Shown: in pieces, positions 28,113-38,017 of the stretch
Layout: every line of letters begins with the position of its first letter
How positions within the stretch are numbered: position 1 is the stretch's first letter
Assembly (NCBI GenBank): GCA_017694845.1
Contig: JADIMI010000021.1
Location: 1 to 64,000, forward strand
Direction: 5' to 3'
Length of the DNA: 64,000 nucleotides
Origin: Candidatus Cryptobacteroides intestinavium
GTDB taxonomy: Bacteria; Bacteroidota; Bacteroidia; Bacteroidales; UBA932
Made by a program: the position numbers and the translations under genes
Notes under the pieces: model-generated
The model's input: the letters and a program-made list of their open reading frames with translations, nothing else
What the model was told of the DNA's origin: nothing
The model's database searches: none

Positions 28113-28988
28113 ATGAGCGACGTACTGTCAGAAATCACTCCCCTGTCGGAGAAGGACTGCTTCCACATAGTCGACAGGCACAAGGACAAGTTTACCTATC
28201 CCCTGCACCAGCACAAGGAATACGAACTCAATTTCGTGGCCCACGGGGCAGGCGTGAAGCGGATTGTAGGGGACAGTATGGAAGAGATCGGAGACTATGA
28301 CCTGGTGCTTATCTGCGCCGAGGACCTGGAGCACGTCTGGGAGAACGGCTGCTGCACGTCACAGGACATCCGGGAGATCACCATCCAGTTCTCGCCCGAG
28401 CTGTTTGACAGCAACCTTCTGTCCAAGAACCAGTTCGCCTCGATAAGCAAGATGTTCCGCAATGCCGGGCACGGAATCTCCTTCCCTATGGACACCATAA
28501 TGAAGGCGTTCGGAATCCTCGACACCCTCGCCCAGGAGGAAGAGAGATTCGAGCAGTTCCTTAAATTCCTGAGGCTGCTGTACGTCCTGTCTCAGAGCGA
28601 TTACAAGATATTGGCCAGCAGCTCTTTCGCCCACGCGGCAAGGAATCCTGAAAGCCGCAGGGTAAAGAAGGTCAAACAGTATATCAACGACCACTATACG
28701 GATACCCTGCATCTGGATGATCTGGCCGGCCTCGTCGGAATGAGCCCGTCATCATTCAGCCGTTTCTTCAAGCTGCGCACAGGCAAGTCCCTCTCCGACT
28801 ATATTCTCGACATAAGGCTGGGTTTTGCAGCAAGAATGCTGGTGGACTCCACAAAGAACATATCGGAGATATGCTTTGAATGCGGATTCAACAACATCTC
28901 CAATTTCAACAGGATTTTCAAGGCCAAACGAGGCGTGACCCCGAGGGAATTCAGGTCTATGTTCAAGAAAAACAAAGTAATTGTATAA
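28113..28988 (+). CDS. AraC-family transcriptional regulator with N-terminal cupin
   Basis: The 291-residue protein is cytoplasmic. The N-terminal half has the cupin pattern of AraC effector domains (YPLHQHKEYELNFVAHGAG with two His). Residues 190-290 form the two-helix-turn-helix domain: KQYINDHYTDTLHLDDLAGL, MSPSSFSRFFKLRTGKSLSD, ISEICFECGFNNISNFNRIF and GVTPREFRSMF. It stands between the epimerase (divergent) and the mannan operon (same strand, 100 bp downstream), so it is the obvious local regulator of PUL 2, replacing the more usual HTCS. An inverted repeat and repeated CAGAC motifs directly downstream overlap the operon promoter. Confidence 0.9.
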   Translation: MSDVLSEITPLSEKDCFHIVDRHKDKFTYPLHQHKEYELNFVAHGAGVKRIVGDSMEEIGDYDLVLICAEDLEHVWENGCCTSQDIREITIQFSPELFDSNLLSKNQFASISKMFRNAGHGISFPMDTIMKAFGILDTLAQEEERFEQFLKFLRLLYVLSQSDYKILASSSFAHAARNPESRRVKKVKQYINDHYTDTLHLDDLAGLVGMSPSSFSRFFKLRTGKSLSDYILDIRLGFAARMLVDSTKNISEICFECGFNNISNFNRIFKAKRGVTPREFRSMFKKNKVIV

Positions 28989-28990
28989 CT

Positions 28991-29040
28991 GTCTGGCGTT
29001 ATGAAAATATCATAATCAGACAAAATAGTATTTGTCAGAC
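28991..29040. promoter_or_regulatory. Candidate AraC-regulator operator upstream of mannan operon
   Basis: Within 50 bp there are three copies of the pentamer CAGAC: inverted as GTCTG at 28991-28995, direct at 29017-29021 and direct at 29036-29040. TTATGA and TCATAA form an inner inverted pair around 29000-29015, and GACAAA-N6-TTTGTC at 29019-29036 covers the -33 box. The first part could instead be a weak terminator hairpin for the araC gene. The operator role is inferred from position. Confidence 0.45.
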
Positions 29041-29062
29041 TTGTGCCGTCCGCATACCTTTG
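29031..29062 (+). promoter_or_regulatory. Bacteroidota sigma-ABfr-type promoter of the mannan PUL operon
   Basis: TTTG at 29031-29034 and TACCTTTG at 29055-29062 are separated by 20 bp, matching the TTTG-N19-21-TAnnTTTG consensus. The start codon of the GH5-CE7 gene is at 29089, about 26 bp downstream. This is the best-formed promoter in the window. Confidence 0.75.
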
Positions 29063-29088
29063 CAAAACGTAATAATAGCACTGGGACA

Positions 29089-31593
29089 ATGACTGACACC
29101 ATTCTTCGCCTTGCAGCGGCAGCCTTGATTGCCGTTTCTTGTAACAATTTGGCTGACAGCGGATTCTATACGGTTTCCGATGGGCAGTTCGTAAAGGATG
29201 AGACTCCCTGTTATTATATAGGCACCAATTTCTGGTACGGCCCCCTGCTCGCGGCAGACGGGCCTTCATCTGACATCGGGAGGCTGTGCGCCGAGCTTGA
29301 CTCGCTCAAGGCTCTCGGGATGACCAACCTCAGGGTACTTGCAGGAGGGGATGGTCCGGCAGGCGTCCCTACAAGGATAGAGCCGACTCTCCAGACAGGT
29401 GCTGGAGAATACGATGAAGCCGTCTTCAAAGGCCTCGACAGATTCCTTGCCGAACTGGGGAAACGGAATATGACCGCAGTGCTGTACCTCAACAATGCCT
29501 GGGAGTGGTCCGGCGGGTACGGACAGTATCTGGAATGGGCAGGACACGGAAAGGCCGTAATCCCTGCCGTGGACGGCTGGCCGGCATATATGGAATCCGC
29601 TGGAAAATTCATTACGGACGACAGGGCGAAAGATCTTTTTGCCGACCACGTCAGGACAGTCGTCTCACGGATCAATTCAGTCACCGGCACTGCATACAGA
29701 GACGATCCGGCTATCTTCGCCTGGCAGATCTGCAACGAACCGCGCTGTTTCTCGACTTCAGAAGAAAACAAGGAAGAATTTGCGGAATGGATCAACGAGA
29801 CCGCAGCGCTAATCAAGTCCATCGACCCGAACCATATGGTCTCCACGGGAAGCGAAGGCAGCTGGGGCTGCGAGAACGACATCGCCCTCTTCGAAAAGAT
29901 ACACTCATCCCCATATATCGACTACTTGACCATCCATATATGGCCCTACAACTGGGGCTGGGTAAAAAGCCCTGCTGTCGAAGCCGGGCTTGACACGGCA
30001 ATTCTAAACACCGACAGATATATAGACGCCCACATCGCCATTGCGGAAAAGCTCGGCAAGCCGCTTGTCATAGAGGAATTCGGATTCCCGCGTGACGGGT
30101 TCTCGTTCCGGAAAGGTTCGCCGGTCACAGGCAGGGACAGGTACTACAGTCACATTTTCAACCGCATTATAGAATCAAAGGAGACATCTGGCGCGCTCGC
30201 CGGAGCGAATTTCTGGGGCTGGGGAGGACTGGCCGGACAGTCCGCCACGGACACATTCTGGAAACCTGGAGATGACTATTGCGGAGACCCGGCACAGGAG
30301 CAGCAGGGACTGAATTCGGTCTATATGGCCGACAGCAGCACCGTCGGCATCATCCGTTCGGCAGTTACATGTCTGGAGACAACGTACGGCGTTTCGGCCG
30401 AAGTGCTGCTGGAAAACGACTGGATGTACACTTCCGATGCTCCTGCACGGCTGAGGGTAGCGGTGAAGTCGGACATTCCTCTGAAAAAGACAGGCGCCGT
30501 GGTGTCGATGGCTCTCGCCACTGACAAGGGAGAGGAAATAGAAAGACAGTCAAGGATCCTTTCCAGGGGGGGCGAGACCGACACACTGACATTCAGCTTC
30601 AACCTTGCTCCCGGATTCTACCGGGTCAGAGCCTGCATTGAGCTGCCGGACAATACTGGAGCCGACAGAGTCATCAGAGAGTTCAACATCGGATGCGACC
30701 CGGAAGAAATAATATCGGAACCTGACAGGCAGCCCGATTTCGATGAGTTCTGGAAGGAGTCACTCGCACAGCTTTCCGAGACTGCACCAGAGTACAGACT
30801 GACTCTGCTCCCGGAACGCTCCAACGGCATCCGCAGGACATATATGGTGGATATGGTATCTTTCGGAGGGGAGCATATCTCCGGAATATATATTGAACCT
30901 GTTGCCGAGGGAAAATACCCGGCCTTTATAAATTATATGGGCTACGGCTCCGATGTATGGTACAACGACCCTTCGGCACGCCCCGAAGCGATAGAGTTCA
31001 CCCTCTGCCTCAGGAACCAGGCCCTGAACCGCGCTCCGGGAGAAAAGGACGACTGGGTCGTACGCGGCCTCTCCGACAAGGACACATACTACTACAGAGG
31101 CGCCTTTATGGATGTGATACGGGCAGTCGACTTCGTCGCCTCACGAGAAAAGACAGACCATAACCGGATATTCGCCGAAGGAGGGAGCCAGGGAGGGGCG
31201 CAGACGATTGTCGCCGCCGCCCTGGACGGACGTATCAGGGCTATCGCCCCGTTCGTCCCTTTCCTCTCCGATTTCAGGGACTATTTCCGGATTGCATCCT
31301 GGCCTGCCGGACCTGTGCTTGCCGAAGCGGCAAGGCTGGGCATCTCCGATGATGATCTCTACACCACCCTGTCCTATTTCGACATAAAGAATTTTGCCGG
31401 ACGTATCACATGTCCGGTCATAATGGGATTCGGGCTGCAGGACGATGTCTGTCCTCCGCATACCAATTTCGCCGCCTACAATCAGATCCCGGCCCCGAAA
31501 CAGTACGTGACCTTCCCCCTGTCCGGACATCACGTGGAACAGGAAGCCGGCTGGTGGCAGGCACGGGACGCATTCTTCGAAGAATATCTATGA
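29089..31593 (+). CDS. GH5_7 endo-beta-mannanase fused to CE7 acetyl esterase, lipoprotein
   Basis: The ATG at 29089 is chosen over a TTG at 29032, which lies inside the promoter. It yields 834 residues with lipobox IAVSC. Residues about 25-405 are a GH5 subfamily 7 mannanase: CYYIGTNFWYG, acid/base Glu217 in ICNEPRC and nucleophile Glu330 in IEEFGFPRDG. After an Ig-like link (about 415-540), residues 555-834 are a CE7 alpha/beta hydrolase: DFDEFWKESL, Ser700 in EGGSQGGAQ, Asp in GFGLQDDVCPP and His in SGHHVE. One surface enzyme can thus deacetylate and cut acetylated (gluco)mannan. It is the first gene of the operon, 27 bp before susC. Confidence 0.92.
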   Translation: MTDTILRLAAAALIAVSCNNLADSGFYTVSDGQFVKDETPCYYIGTNFWYGPLLAADGPSSDIGRLCAELDSLKALGMTNLRVLAGGDGPAGVPTRIEPTLQTGAGEYDEAVFKGLDRFLAELGKRNMTAVLYLNNAWEWSGGYGQYLEWAGHGKAVIPAVDGWPAYMESAGKFITDDRAKDLFADHVRTVVSRINSVTGTAYRDDPAIFAWQICNEPRCFSTSEENKEEFAEWINETAALIKSIDPNHMVSTGSEGSWGCENDIALFEKIHSSPYIDYLTIHIWPYNWGWVKSPAVEAGLDTAILNTDRYIDAHIAIAEKLGKPLVIEEFGFPRDGFSFRKGSPVTGRDRYYSHIFNRIIESKETSGALAGANFWGWGGLAGQSATDTFWKPGDDYCGDPAQEQQGLNSVYMADSSTVGIIRSAVTCLETTYGVSAEVLLENDWMYTSDAPARLRVAVKSDIPLKKTGAVVSMALATDKGEEIERQSRILSRGGETDTLTFSFNLAPGFYRVRACIELPDNTGADRVIREFNIGCDPEEIISEPDRQPDFDEFWKESLAQLSETAPEYRLTLLPERSNGIRRTYMVDMVSFGGEHISGIYIEPVAEGKYPAFINYMGYGSDVWYNDPSARPEAIEFTLCLRNQALNRAPGEKDDWVVRGLSDKDTYYYRGAFMDVIRAVDFVASREKTDHNRIFAEGGSQGGAQTIVAAALDGRIRAIAPFVPFLSDFRDYFRIASWPAGPVLAEAARLGISDDDLYTTLSYFDIKNFAGRITCPVIMGFGLQDDVCPPHTNFAAYNQIPAPKQYVTFPLSGHHVEQEAGWWQARDAFFEEYL

Positions 31594-31620
31594 TATTATA
31601 TAACACTAAATTAACTAAAA

Positions 31621-34600
31621 ATGAAAAGTAAAATCATTACTTGCCTGGCAATGCTCATAACGGGCCTGCCGCTTATGGCGCAAGAAAACGAGATTACTGT
31701 TACCGGAAAGGTCACAGACCAGACCGGCCTCCCCGTTATCGGGGCCAGCATCATAGAGAGCGGCACCCAGAACGGAGCCATCACTGACCTGGATGGAAAC
31801 TACACCCTTGAAGTGGAGGAGGGAGCGACACTGACAGTCTCTTCCATCGGATTCAAGGACAGCCAGATCACCGTAACAGCCGGACAGACTGTCTACAATG
31901 TAACCCTTGCGGAAGACAGGGAACTTCTGGACGAAGTGGTGGTCGTGGGCTATGGAACAATGAAAAGGAGCGACCTTTCAGGAGCCTCTGTCTCTGTCAA
32001 CGAAAAAGCCCTCAAAGGATCCATTATTTCATCCCTTGACCAGTCCCTCCAGGGCAGGGCGGCCGGAGTCACCGCCGTGACGACTTCCGGAGCCCCGGGA
32101 TCATCATCTTCCATCCGTGTCCGCGGACAGGCGACGATCAACGCCAACGCTGAACCTCTGTACGTGATCGATGGAGTGATAGTACAGGGAGGAGGAAACT
32201 CCGGAGCCGATTTCGGCCTCGGTGATGCGCTCGGAAACGGAAGAGTGTCGACCATCTCCCCTCTGGCCACCATCAACCCGGCCGATATCGTCAGTATGGA
32301 AATCCTCAAGGATGCATCAGCCACTGCAATCTACGGTGCACAGGGAGCCAACGGAGTCGTGCTCATCACAACGAAACGAGGCAAGGCCGGCGATGCCAAG
32401 ATATCGTACGATGGTATGTTCGCTGTGTCACGCCAGACACGGCGTCTGGATATGATGAACCTCAGGCAGTATGCAGAATTCTACAACGACCTCGCCGCAG
32501 TAGGGGAAATGTCCGACCCGAGCGAAGTCTATTCCGACCCTTCCATCCTCGGAGTTGGGACCAACTGGCAGGATGCAATCTTCCGCACCGCCCTGCAGCA
32601 CCAGCACCAGATCTCCGTATCGGGAGGTACCGAGAAAGTGCAGTATTATGTATCAGGTTCCTATATGGACCAGCAGGGAACCATCATCGGCAGTAACTTC
32701 AACCGTTTCAGCGTAAGGACCAACCTTGATGCCCAGCTGAAAGAATGGATCAAGCTCGGACTTTCGGCGACATACGCCAACACGAACGATGATCTGAAAC
32801 TCGCGGATTCAAGCCAGGGACTTATCTACTATTCCCTCACCACACGTCCCGATGTCCCTATCTATGATATGGACGGGAACTACGCCTCCATCATCGATGA
32901 GCACAACACCAACCCGAACCCTATCGGAATAGCAATGGAGGATGACATCCTGCTCAACCGTCAGAAACTCACCGGTAACATCTTTGCTGACGTCACTCCG
33001 GTAAAGCATCTTGTCTGGCGTGCAGAACTCGGCTTCGACCTGAGCTGGAGCAAGGGAGAACGTTACAAGCCAATGCTCGACTTCGGCAACTGGACAAGAG
33101 ACACGAACGAAAGCAGCATCCAGAACAACAAGAATACCTTCTGGCAGCTGAAGAACTATCTCACATATTCAAACACCTGGGGAAAACACAGCCTTACCGC
33201 TATGGTCGGACACGAGATGTGGGAGTCCCGCTGGGAGAACACCAAAGTATTCAACAACAGCCTTCCTTCCGATGCAGTGCACAATCCTGCACTCGGTGCC
33301 GGCACACCTTCGATCGGAGCCGGATTCGGAAGCTCAGCGATGTCCTCACTCTTCACCAGGGAGACATACAACTACGATGACCGCTACCTCCTGACCTACA
33401 CATTCCGCTATGACGGCTCTTCAAACTTCGGTCCGGAGAACAGATGGGCAGGGTTCCACTCTGCCGCCGCCTCCTGGAGGTTCTCCAACGAGAAGTTCTT
33501 CGAAGGAGTCAAGGATGTGATAAGCAACGGAAAGCTCCGTCTCGGATGGGGACAGACAGGTAACGCAAACATCGGAGGATATGCGTGGGGCTCATCCATC
33601 AGCAGGATGCCGAGCGGTCTCGGACTCGGATACAGGCCTTCCAACATTCCTAACCCTGCCATCCAGTGGGAGTCACAGGAACAGTGGAACATCGGTCTCG
33701 ACCTCGGGTTCTTCCAGGACAGGCTCAACCTTATTGTCGATGCCTACCTCAAGCGTTCCAACGATATGCTTATGTCCATGCAGCTCCCATCATATATGGG
33801 GACACAGGGCAACGGATCCTCCGTACTCTCCGCCCCTAAAGGGAACTACGGAAGCATCGAGAACAAGGGAATCGAGATAACCATAGACGCACATCCTTTC
33901 GTCGGTGAGTTCGTATGGGACACCAACTTCCAGATATCCTTCAACAAGAACAAGCTCCTGTCGCTCTCGGGGACCCAGAACGCCTCGCTCGTGGGTTACG
34001 GGCAGTGGAACGATGTGGTCTGCGTATCGACTATCGGTGAATCCCTCTACAATTTCTACGGATATGAAGTGGTGGGTGTCTACGAATCCATCGAGGATCT
34101 TCAGAATTCCCCGAGACCTGCCGCATATCCTTCGGATGGAGTGTTCAACAAGGCAAACACCGTATGGATAGGAGACCTGAAGTACAAGGACCAGCCGACC
34201 ATCGACACCGATGGCGACGGGATTCCTGACCAGGGAGACGGTGTGATAGATGAGAACGACCGCACCAATCTCGGCTCTCCGCTTCCACTGTTCACTTTCG
34301 GATGGACCAACTCATTCAGCTACAAGAATTTCGATCTGAACATCTTCCTCAACGGCTCATACGGGAACAAGGTAATGAACTACAATTCCATCGTCCTGAC
34401 CCATATGAACAGCCCGTGGACCAACCAGCTCAATTCCGTAAACGACAGGGCGCAGCTCGTGCCTGTCGACCCGGGAAAGGTATATGAAGACGGATCGATG
34501 TGGTATGATGATGTCACCAATGTCAGGGTCGCCAATCCGGGGACAAAGACCCCGAGGGCCACGATCAACGACCCTAACGACAACGACAGGATCAGCTCGA

Positions 34601-34866
34601 GATATATCGAGGACGGTTCATATCTCCGTATCAAGAATATCACTCTGGGATATACCTTCCCTAAGAAACTGCTGTCCAAGGCAAAGATCGAGAATCTCCG
34701 CATCTACTGCAATATCCAGAATCTCTACACTTTCACGAAATATTCCGGATACGATCCGGAAATCGGAGCCAGCACGCAGGATGCGACCGGACTTACCTAC
34801 GGTATAGACAACGGACGTTATCCGAGCCCGACAACTTACTCCATAGGTCTTAATATCACTTTCTAA
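31621..34866 (+). CDS. SusC-like TonB-dependent transporter, mannan PUL
   Basis: The protein has 1081 residues. A signal peptide ends LPLMA|Q. Residues 25-105 are a carboxypeptidase-like domain (GKVTDQTGLPVIGASIIESG). The SusC box EVVVVGYGTMKRSDLSGA and the plug follow, with QSLQGRAAGVTAVTTSGAPG, PLYVIDGVIVQ and ATAIYGAQGANGVVLITTKR. The barrel contains calcium-like DTDGDGIPDQGDGVIDEND (about residues 860-880) and ends TYSIGLNITF. It imports mannan oligosaccharides with the SusD encoded 16 bp downstream. All hallmarks are intact; assignment to mannan rests on neighbours. Confidence 0.96.
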   Translation: MKSKIITCLAMLITGLPLMAQENEITVTGKVTDQTGLPVIGASIIESGTQNGAITDLDGNYTLEVEEGATLTVSSIGFKDSQITVTAGQTVYNVTLAEDRELLDEVVVVGYGTMKRSDLSGASVSVNEKALKGSIISSLDQSLQGRAAGVTAVTTSGAPGSSSSIRVRGQATINANAEPLYVIDGVIVQGGGNSGADFGLGDALGNGRVSTISPLATINPADIVSMEILKDASATAIYGAQGANGVVLITTKRGKAGDAKISYDGMFAVSRQTRRLDMMNLRQYAEFYNDLAAVGEMSDPSEVYSDPSILGVGTNWQDAIFRTALQHQHQISVSGGTEKVQYYVSGSYMDQQGTIIGSNFNRFSVRTNLDAQLKEWIKLGLSATYANTNDDLKLADSSQGLIYYSLTTRPDVPIYDMDGNYASIIDEHNTNPNPIGIAMEDDILLNRQKLTGNIFADVTPVKHLVWRAELGFDLSWSKGERYKPMLDFGNWTRDTNESSIQNNKNTFWQLKNYLTYSNTWGKHSLTAMVGHEMWESRWENTKVFNNSLPSDAVHNPALGAGTPSIGAGFGSSAMSSLFTRETYNYDDRYLLTYTFRYDGSSNFGPENRWAGFHSAAASWRFSNEKFFEGVKDVISNGKLRLGWGQTGNANIGGYAWGSSISRMPSGLGLGYRPSNIPNPAIQWESQEQWNIGLDLGFFQDRLNLIVDAYLKRSNDMLMSMQLPSYMGTQGNGSSVLSAPKGNYGSIENKGIEITIDAHPFVGEFVWDTNFQISFNKNKLLSLSGTQNASLVGYGQWNDVVCVSTIGESLYNFYGYEVVGVYESIEDLQNSPRPAAYPSDGVFNKANTVWIGDLKYKDQPTIDTDGDGIPDQGDGVIDENDRTNLGSPLPLFTFGWTNSFSYKNFDLNIFLNGSYGNKVMNYNSIVLTHMNSPWTNQLNSVNDRAQLVPVDPGKVYEDGSMWYDDVTNVRVANPGTKTPRATINDPNDNDRISSRYIEDGSYLRIKNITLGYTFPKKLLSKAKIENLRIYCNIQNLYTFTKYSGYDPEIGASTQDATGLTYGIDNGRYPSPTTYSIGLNITF

Positions 34867-34882
34867 TCCAAACCGGAACAAT

Positions 34883-36631
34883 ATGAGACACAATATTATA
34901 AAGATTGCATTCACCGGCGTGCTGCTTACGGGCCTTGTCTCCTGCAGCGATTTTCTCAACCGTCCGGCGGAAGACACCTACAATGTCGACAATTTCTACG
35001 AGAATGACGACCAGTGCATCCAGGGTGTGAACTATCTTTACAACTCCCCTTGGTTCGACTTCCAGAGGGCTTTCCTGTGGGTAGGAGAGGTCCTGTCAGG
35101 GAACCTGTATATGGGAAACAGCCAGTATCAGGATTTCTCGCTCAACGGGACCGACACTGACCTTGTGAATATGTCCTATTCCCTGTGGTCTGTCAATGCA
35201 CACGCCAATACGGTCATATACAACATCCGGAATTCCGAAGGTCCGTCACAGGCCATCAAGAACCAGTGCATCGGAGAGGCCCTCACCTGGAAAGCGTTCG
35301 CTTATTTCTATATGGTCCGGTCGTTCGGAGAGGTGCCCATCATCCACGACAATGCGGAAATGATAGGTTCGGGAGAGTACAACAACGTCTACAAGGTGAC
35401 AAGGGCGAATGTCTATGAGTATATCATAATGACTCTCGAGAAGGCGATGGAGCTTCTTCCGAAGACCGGGGTGAACTCCAACGGCCGCATCGACTATTAT
35501 GCAGCCGAGGCTCTTCTGGCAAAGGTATATCTTACCAAGGCGGGTCTTTCCGGGTCCCTCAGCGCCGATGACCTCAAGAAAGCGGAAGACTATGCGTGGG
35601 ATGTGATCCAGAATTCAGGACGCGACCTGATGCCGGTATATTCAGATCTTTTCCGTCTCCAGAACAACATCAACGAGGAATGCCTGATATCCTGGCAGTG
35701 GTCACCATCCCGTGACCCGTGGACCCAGCAGAACAGTATCCAGCCTGACATAGCACTGACAGGGTTCTCCGACTTCGAGGAAAACTGCTGGGGAGGCTGG
35801 AGAGGGCCTACGGTAGACCTCCAGGATGCTTTCGGAGTAAGCGCTACTGACAATCCTGCAGTGCGTCAGGCAGAAAGGGACACCCGCAGAAAGGCCACAA
35901 TGATGATGGCGGGTGACATCTACGACTATTTCTGGACCGACAAGGGCGGATTCGACTACCTGCGTTTCATCTATGACAGCGAAGACTACGGGAAAGGCGG
36001 CCCGAGCGGACAGTTCCAGTCTCCTACAGGAGCGAACGTAGTGAAGCACCTGACCGGTAGACAGGCCGACCACATAGCAGGTCTCGGAGTCTCAGCGGCA
36101 AATATGGCCAGCGGCCTTGCGACCCATCTTCTGCGTTTCGCCGATGTACTTCTTATCTATGCTGAAGCCAAGATGGGATCTGCCCGGGAGACTTCCGACC
36201 CGGATGCCCTCGAGGCTTTCAACCGTGTCCGCAGGCGTGCAGGAGTCGATGAGATCCAGGGAACCCTTACCTGGGAAGATATCTGGAAAGAACGCCGTCT
36301 GGAGCTTGCCCTTGAAGGAGACCGCTGGTATGACTTCGTGCGGAGATCCTATTACGATATGGACGGGACCATAGCCGAGATCAAGGCCCAGAGGAGGAAC
36401 GAATGGTACAATCTGGGGACAATATACGAGCCATACTATGAATCAGGCTATTCTTCCTGGCCTACGGAACTGGATGAATCCGTAAGATACAACGAAGACA
36501 CCCCTGCTCCTAATGTAACGGCGGAGAGTTTCACCCTGCCTGTCCCTACGGAGGACATCGTCTTCAACCCTCATCTGATGGAACCTGCCATAGAGGTGAA
36601 TGTCAGGGAACTTTACAGCTACGACTTTTAA
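34883..36631 (+). CDS. SusD-like glycan-binding lipoprotein, mannan PUL
   Basis: The protein has 582 residues and lipobox TGLVSC. It carries the SusD signature SDFLNRPAEDTYNVDNFYEND, ALTWKAFAYFYMVRSFGEVPII, helical repeats with ALLAKVYLTKAGL, and the C-terminal ATHLLRFADVLLIYAEAKMG and WKERRLELALEGDRWYDFVR segments. It lies 16 bp after susC and forms the substrate-capturing lid for it. It differs strongly from the PUL 1 SusD, in keeping with a different glycan. Confidence 0.96.
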   Translation: MRHNIIKIAFTGVLLTGLVSCSDFLNRPAEDTYNVDNFYENDDQCIQGVNYLYNSPWFDFQRAFLWVGEVLSGNLYMGNSQYQDFSLNGTDTDLVNMSYSLWSVNAHANTVIYNIRNSEGPSQAIKNQCIGEALTWKAFAYFYMVRSFGEVPIIHDNAEMIGSGEYNNVYKVTRANVYEYIIMTLEKAMELLPKTGVNSNGRIDYYAAEALLAKVYLTKAGLSGSLSADDLKKAEDYAWDVIQNSGRDLMPVYSDLFRLQNNINEECLISWQWSPSRDPWTQQNSIQPDIALTGFSDFEENCWGGWRGPTVDLQDAFGVSATDNPAVRQAERDTRRKATMMMAGDIYDYFWTDKGGFDYLRFIYDSEDYGKGGPSGQFQSPTGANVVKHLTGRQADHIAGLGVSAANMASGLATHLLRFADVLLIYAEAKMGSARETSDPDALEAFNRVRRRAGVDEIQGTLTWEDIWKERRLELALEGDRWYDFVRRSYYDMDGTIAEIKAQRRNEWYNLGTIYEPYYESGYSSWPTELDESVRYNEDTPAPNVTAESFTLPVPTEDIVFNPHLMEPAIEVNVRELYSYDF

Positions 36632-36643
36632 CAGCACACCGAT

Positions 36644-37999
36644 ATGAAAAACATACATTTTCTGAAATATATCGCTGTCCTCGCCATATCAATGGCAGGA
36701 TATGCACTGACCTCCTGCGAGGATGAACCGGATGCGTTCAGACTGGCCGACGGAGTCCCTGTCATCCGCTATATCCGCCCTGTGGATGTCGCATCTTCCG
36801 ACTCCCTGATGACAGGAGCATATATGGACAACCAGATATGCCTTGTAGGAGAGAACCTCCGCAGCATCTACGAACTCTGGTTCAACGACCAGAGAGCCAT
36901 ACTCAACACAAGCTATATCACGGACAACACCCTGATAGTGACTGTGCCGGGCACTATCCCGGGAGAAGTGAGCAACAAGATCTATATGATCACGGCATCC
37001 GGAGAGACCGTCACCTACGATTTCGAGGTCATTATCCCCGGGCCTACCATCAACTCCATGTCTTGTGAATACATACCTGCAGGAGAGACAGCGACGATTT
37101 ACGGAGACTATTTCATAGATGACCCTAATGTCCCTCTCGAGATAACCTTCGCGGATGATGTGCCTGTGACTGAAATCACAGAGATCACCAAGACAGCCGT
37201 CTCGTTCGTGGTGCCTGAAGGGGCCACGGAAGGGAAAGTGTCCGTCTCCACGGTCTACGGCGAGGCTGAAAGCAATTTCCACTACCTCGACAGCAGAGGC
37301 ATGATGTTCGAGTTCGACGGACTCACCGGACTGGGCAACCACGGATGGCACGCCCGCCCGATCTCGGACGAGAACGGGATCACGGGCAATTATGTCCAGC
37401 TCGGAGACGGAACCACGGCGATGAGCGAGGATGGAGGCTGGAACGACAGCCAGTTCGCCTTCGAATACTGGTGCGGCTCGTGGGACACCCCTCAGAATAT
37501 GACTTCCGGAGAGGGAATGGCCCTGAACAATCTGGTGGACTTCTCTGATTTCTCGAATATGCTGCTCAAATTCGAACTGCGCGTCCCTTCCGCATCACCG
37601 TGGAGCGCCGGAGCGCTGCAGATCGCATTCGCCGGATATGACCGCGTGACCTATTCCGGAAATCCGATAGATGGTTATACCGGAACTGTAGCCGCCCCTA
37701 ACGCATACATTTTCAACGGAGAGTCAGGAGACCACGGTTCATTCGGCCGCGCTATCTACCGCCCGTGGTATGTCAACGGTGCCGTGGTTCCTTTCGACAC
37801 CGATGATGAATGGATCACCGTGACCATCCCTATATCAGACTTTATCTACGACCGCCTCGGGGCAGTGACCACTCTCGTGCCTGCATCCGCTGCAGACTTT
37901 GCCAGCCTCACCTTCTTCGTGGTCGGCGGCGGAGTCAACGGTACCGAGTGCACCCCTGTACTGCAGATCGACAATATCCGCGCAGTTCCTAACAGATAA
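36644..37999 (+). CDS. Surface glycan-binding lipoprotein with IPT/TIG domains
   Basis: The 451-residue protein has a lipobox ALTSC. Two IPT/TIG Ig-like modules lie at about 40-125 (NQICLVGENLRSIYELWFND) and 127-215 (AGETATIYGDYFIDDP). The C-terminal 230 residues are an aromatic-rich beta-sandwich (NHGWHARPIS, FEYWCGSWDTPQNM, RPWYVNG) that looks carbohydrate-binding, with CTPVLQIDNIRAV at the end. It follows susD by 12 bp, the usual place for SGBP-A. The binding role is inferred from architecture and operon position; the fold of the C-terminal part has not been matched to a numbered CBM family. Confidence 0.8.
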   Translation: MKNIHFLKYIAVLAISMAGYALTSCEDEPDAFRLADGVPVIRYIRPVDVASSDSLMTGAYMDNQICLVGENLRSIYELWFNDQRAILNTSYITDNTLIVTVPGTIPGEVSNKIYMITASGETVTYDFEVIIPGPTINSMSCEYIPAGETATIYGDYFIDDPNVPLEITFADDVPVTEITEITKTAVSFVVPEGATEGKVSVSTVYGEAESNFHYLDSRGMMFEFDGLTGLGNHGWHARPISDENGITGNYVQLGDGTTAMSEDGGWNDSQFAFEYWCGSWDTPQNMTSGEGMALNNLVDFSDFSNMLLKFELRVPSASPWSAGALQIAFAGYDRVTYSGNPIDGYTGTVAAPNAYIFNGESGDHGSFGRAIYRPWYVNGAVVPFDTDDEWITVTIPISDFIYDRLGAVTTLVPASAADFASLTFFVVGGGVNGTECTPVLQIDNIRAVPNR

Positions 38000-38017
38000 C
38001 AAATTGAATTTTAGGAT

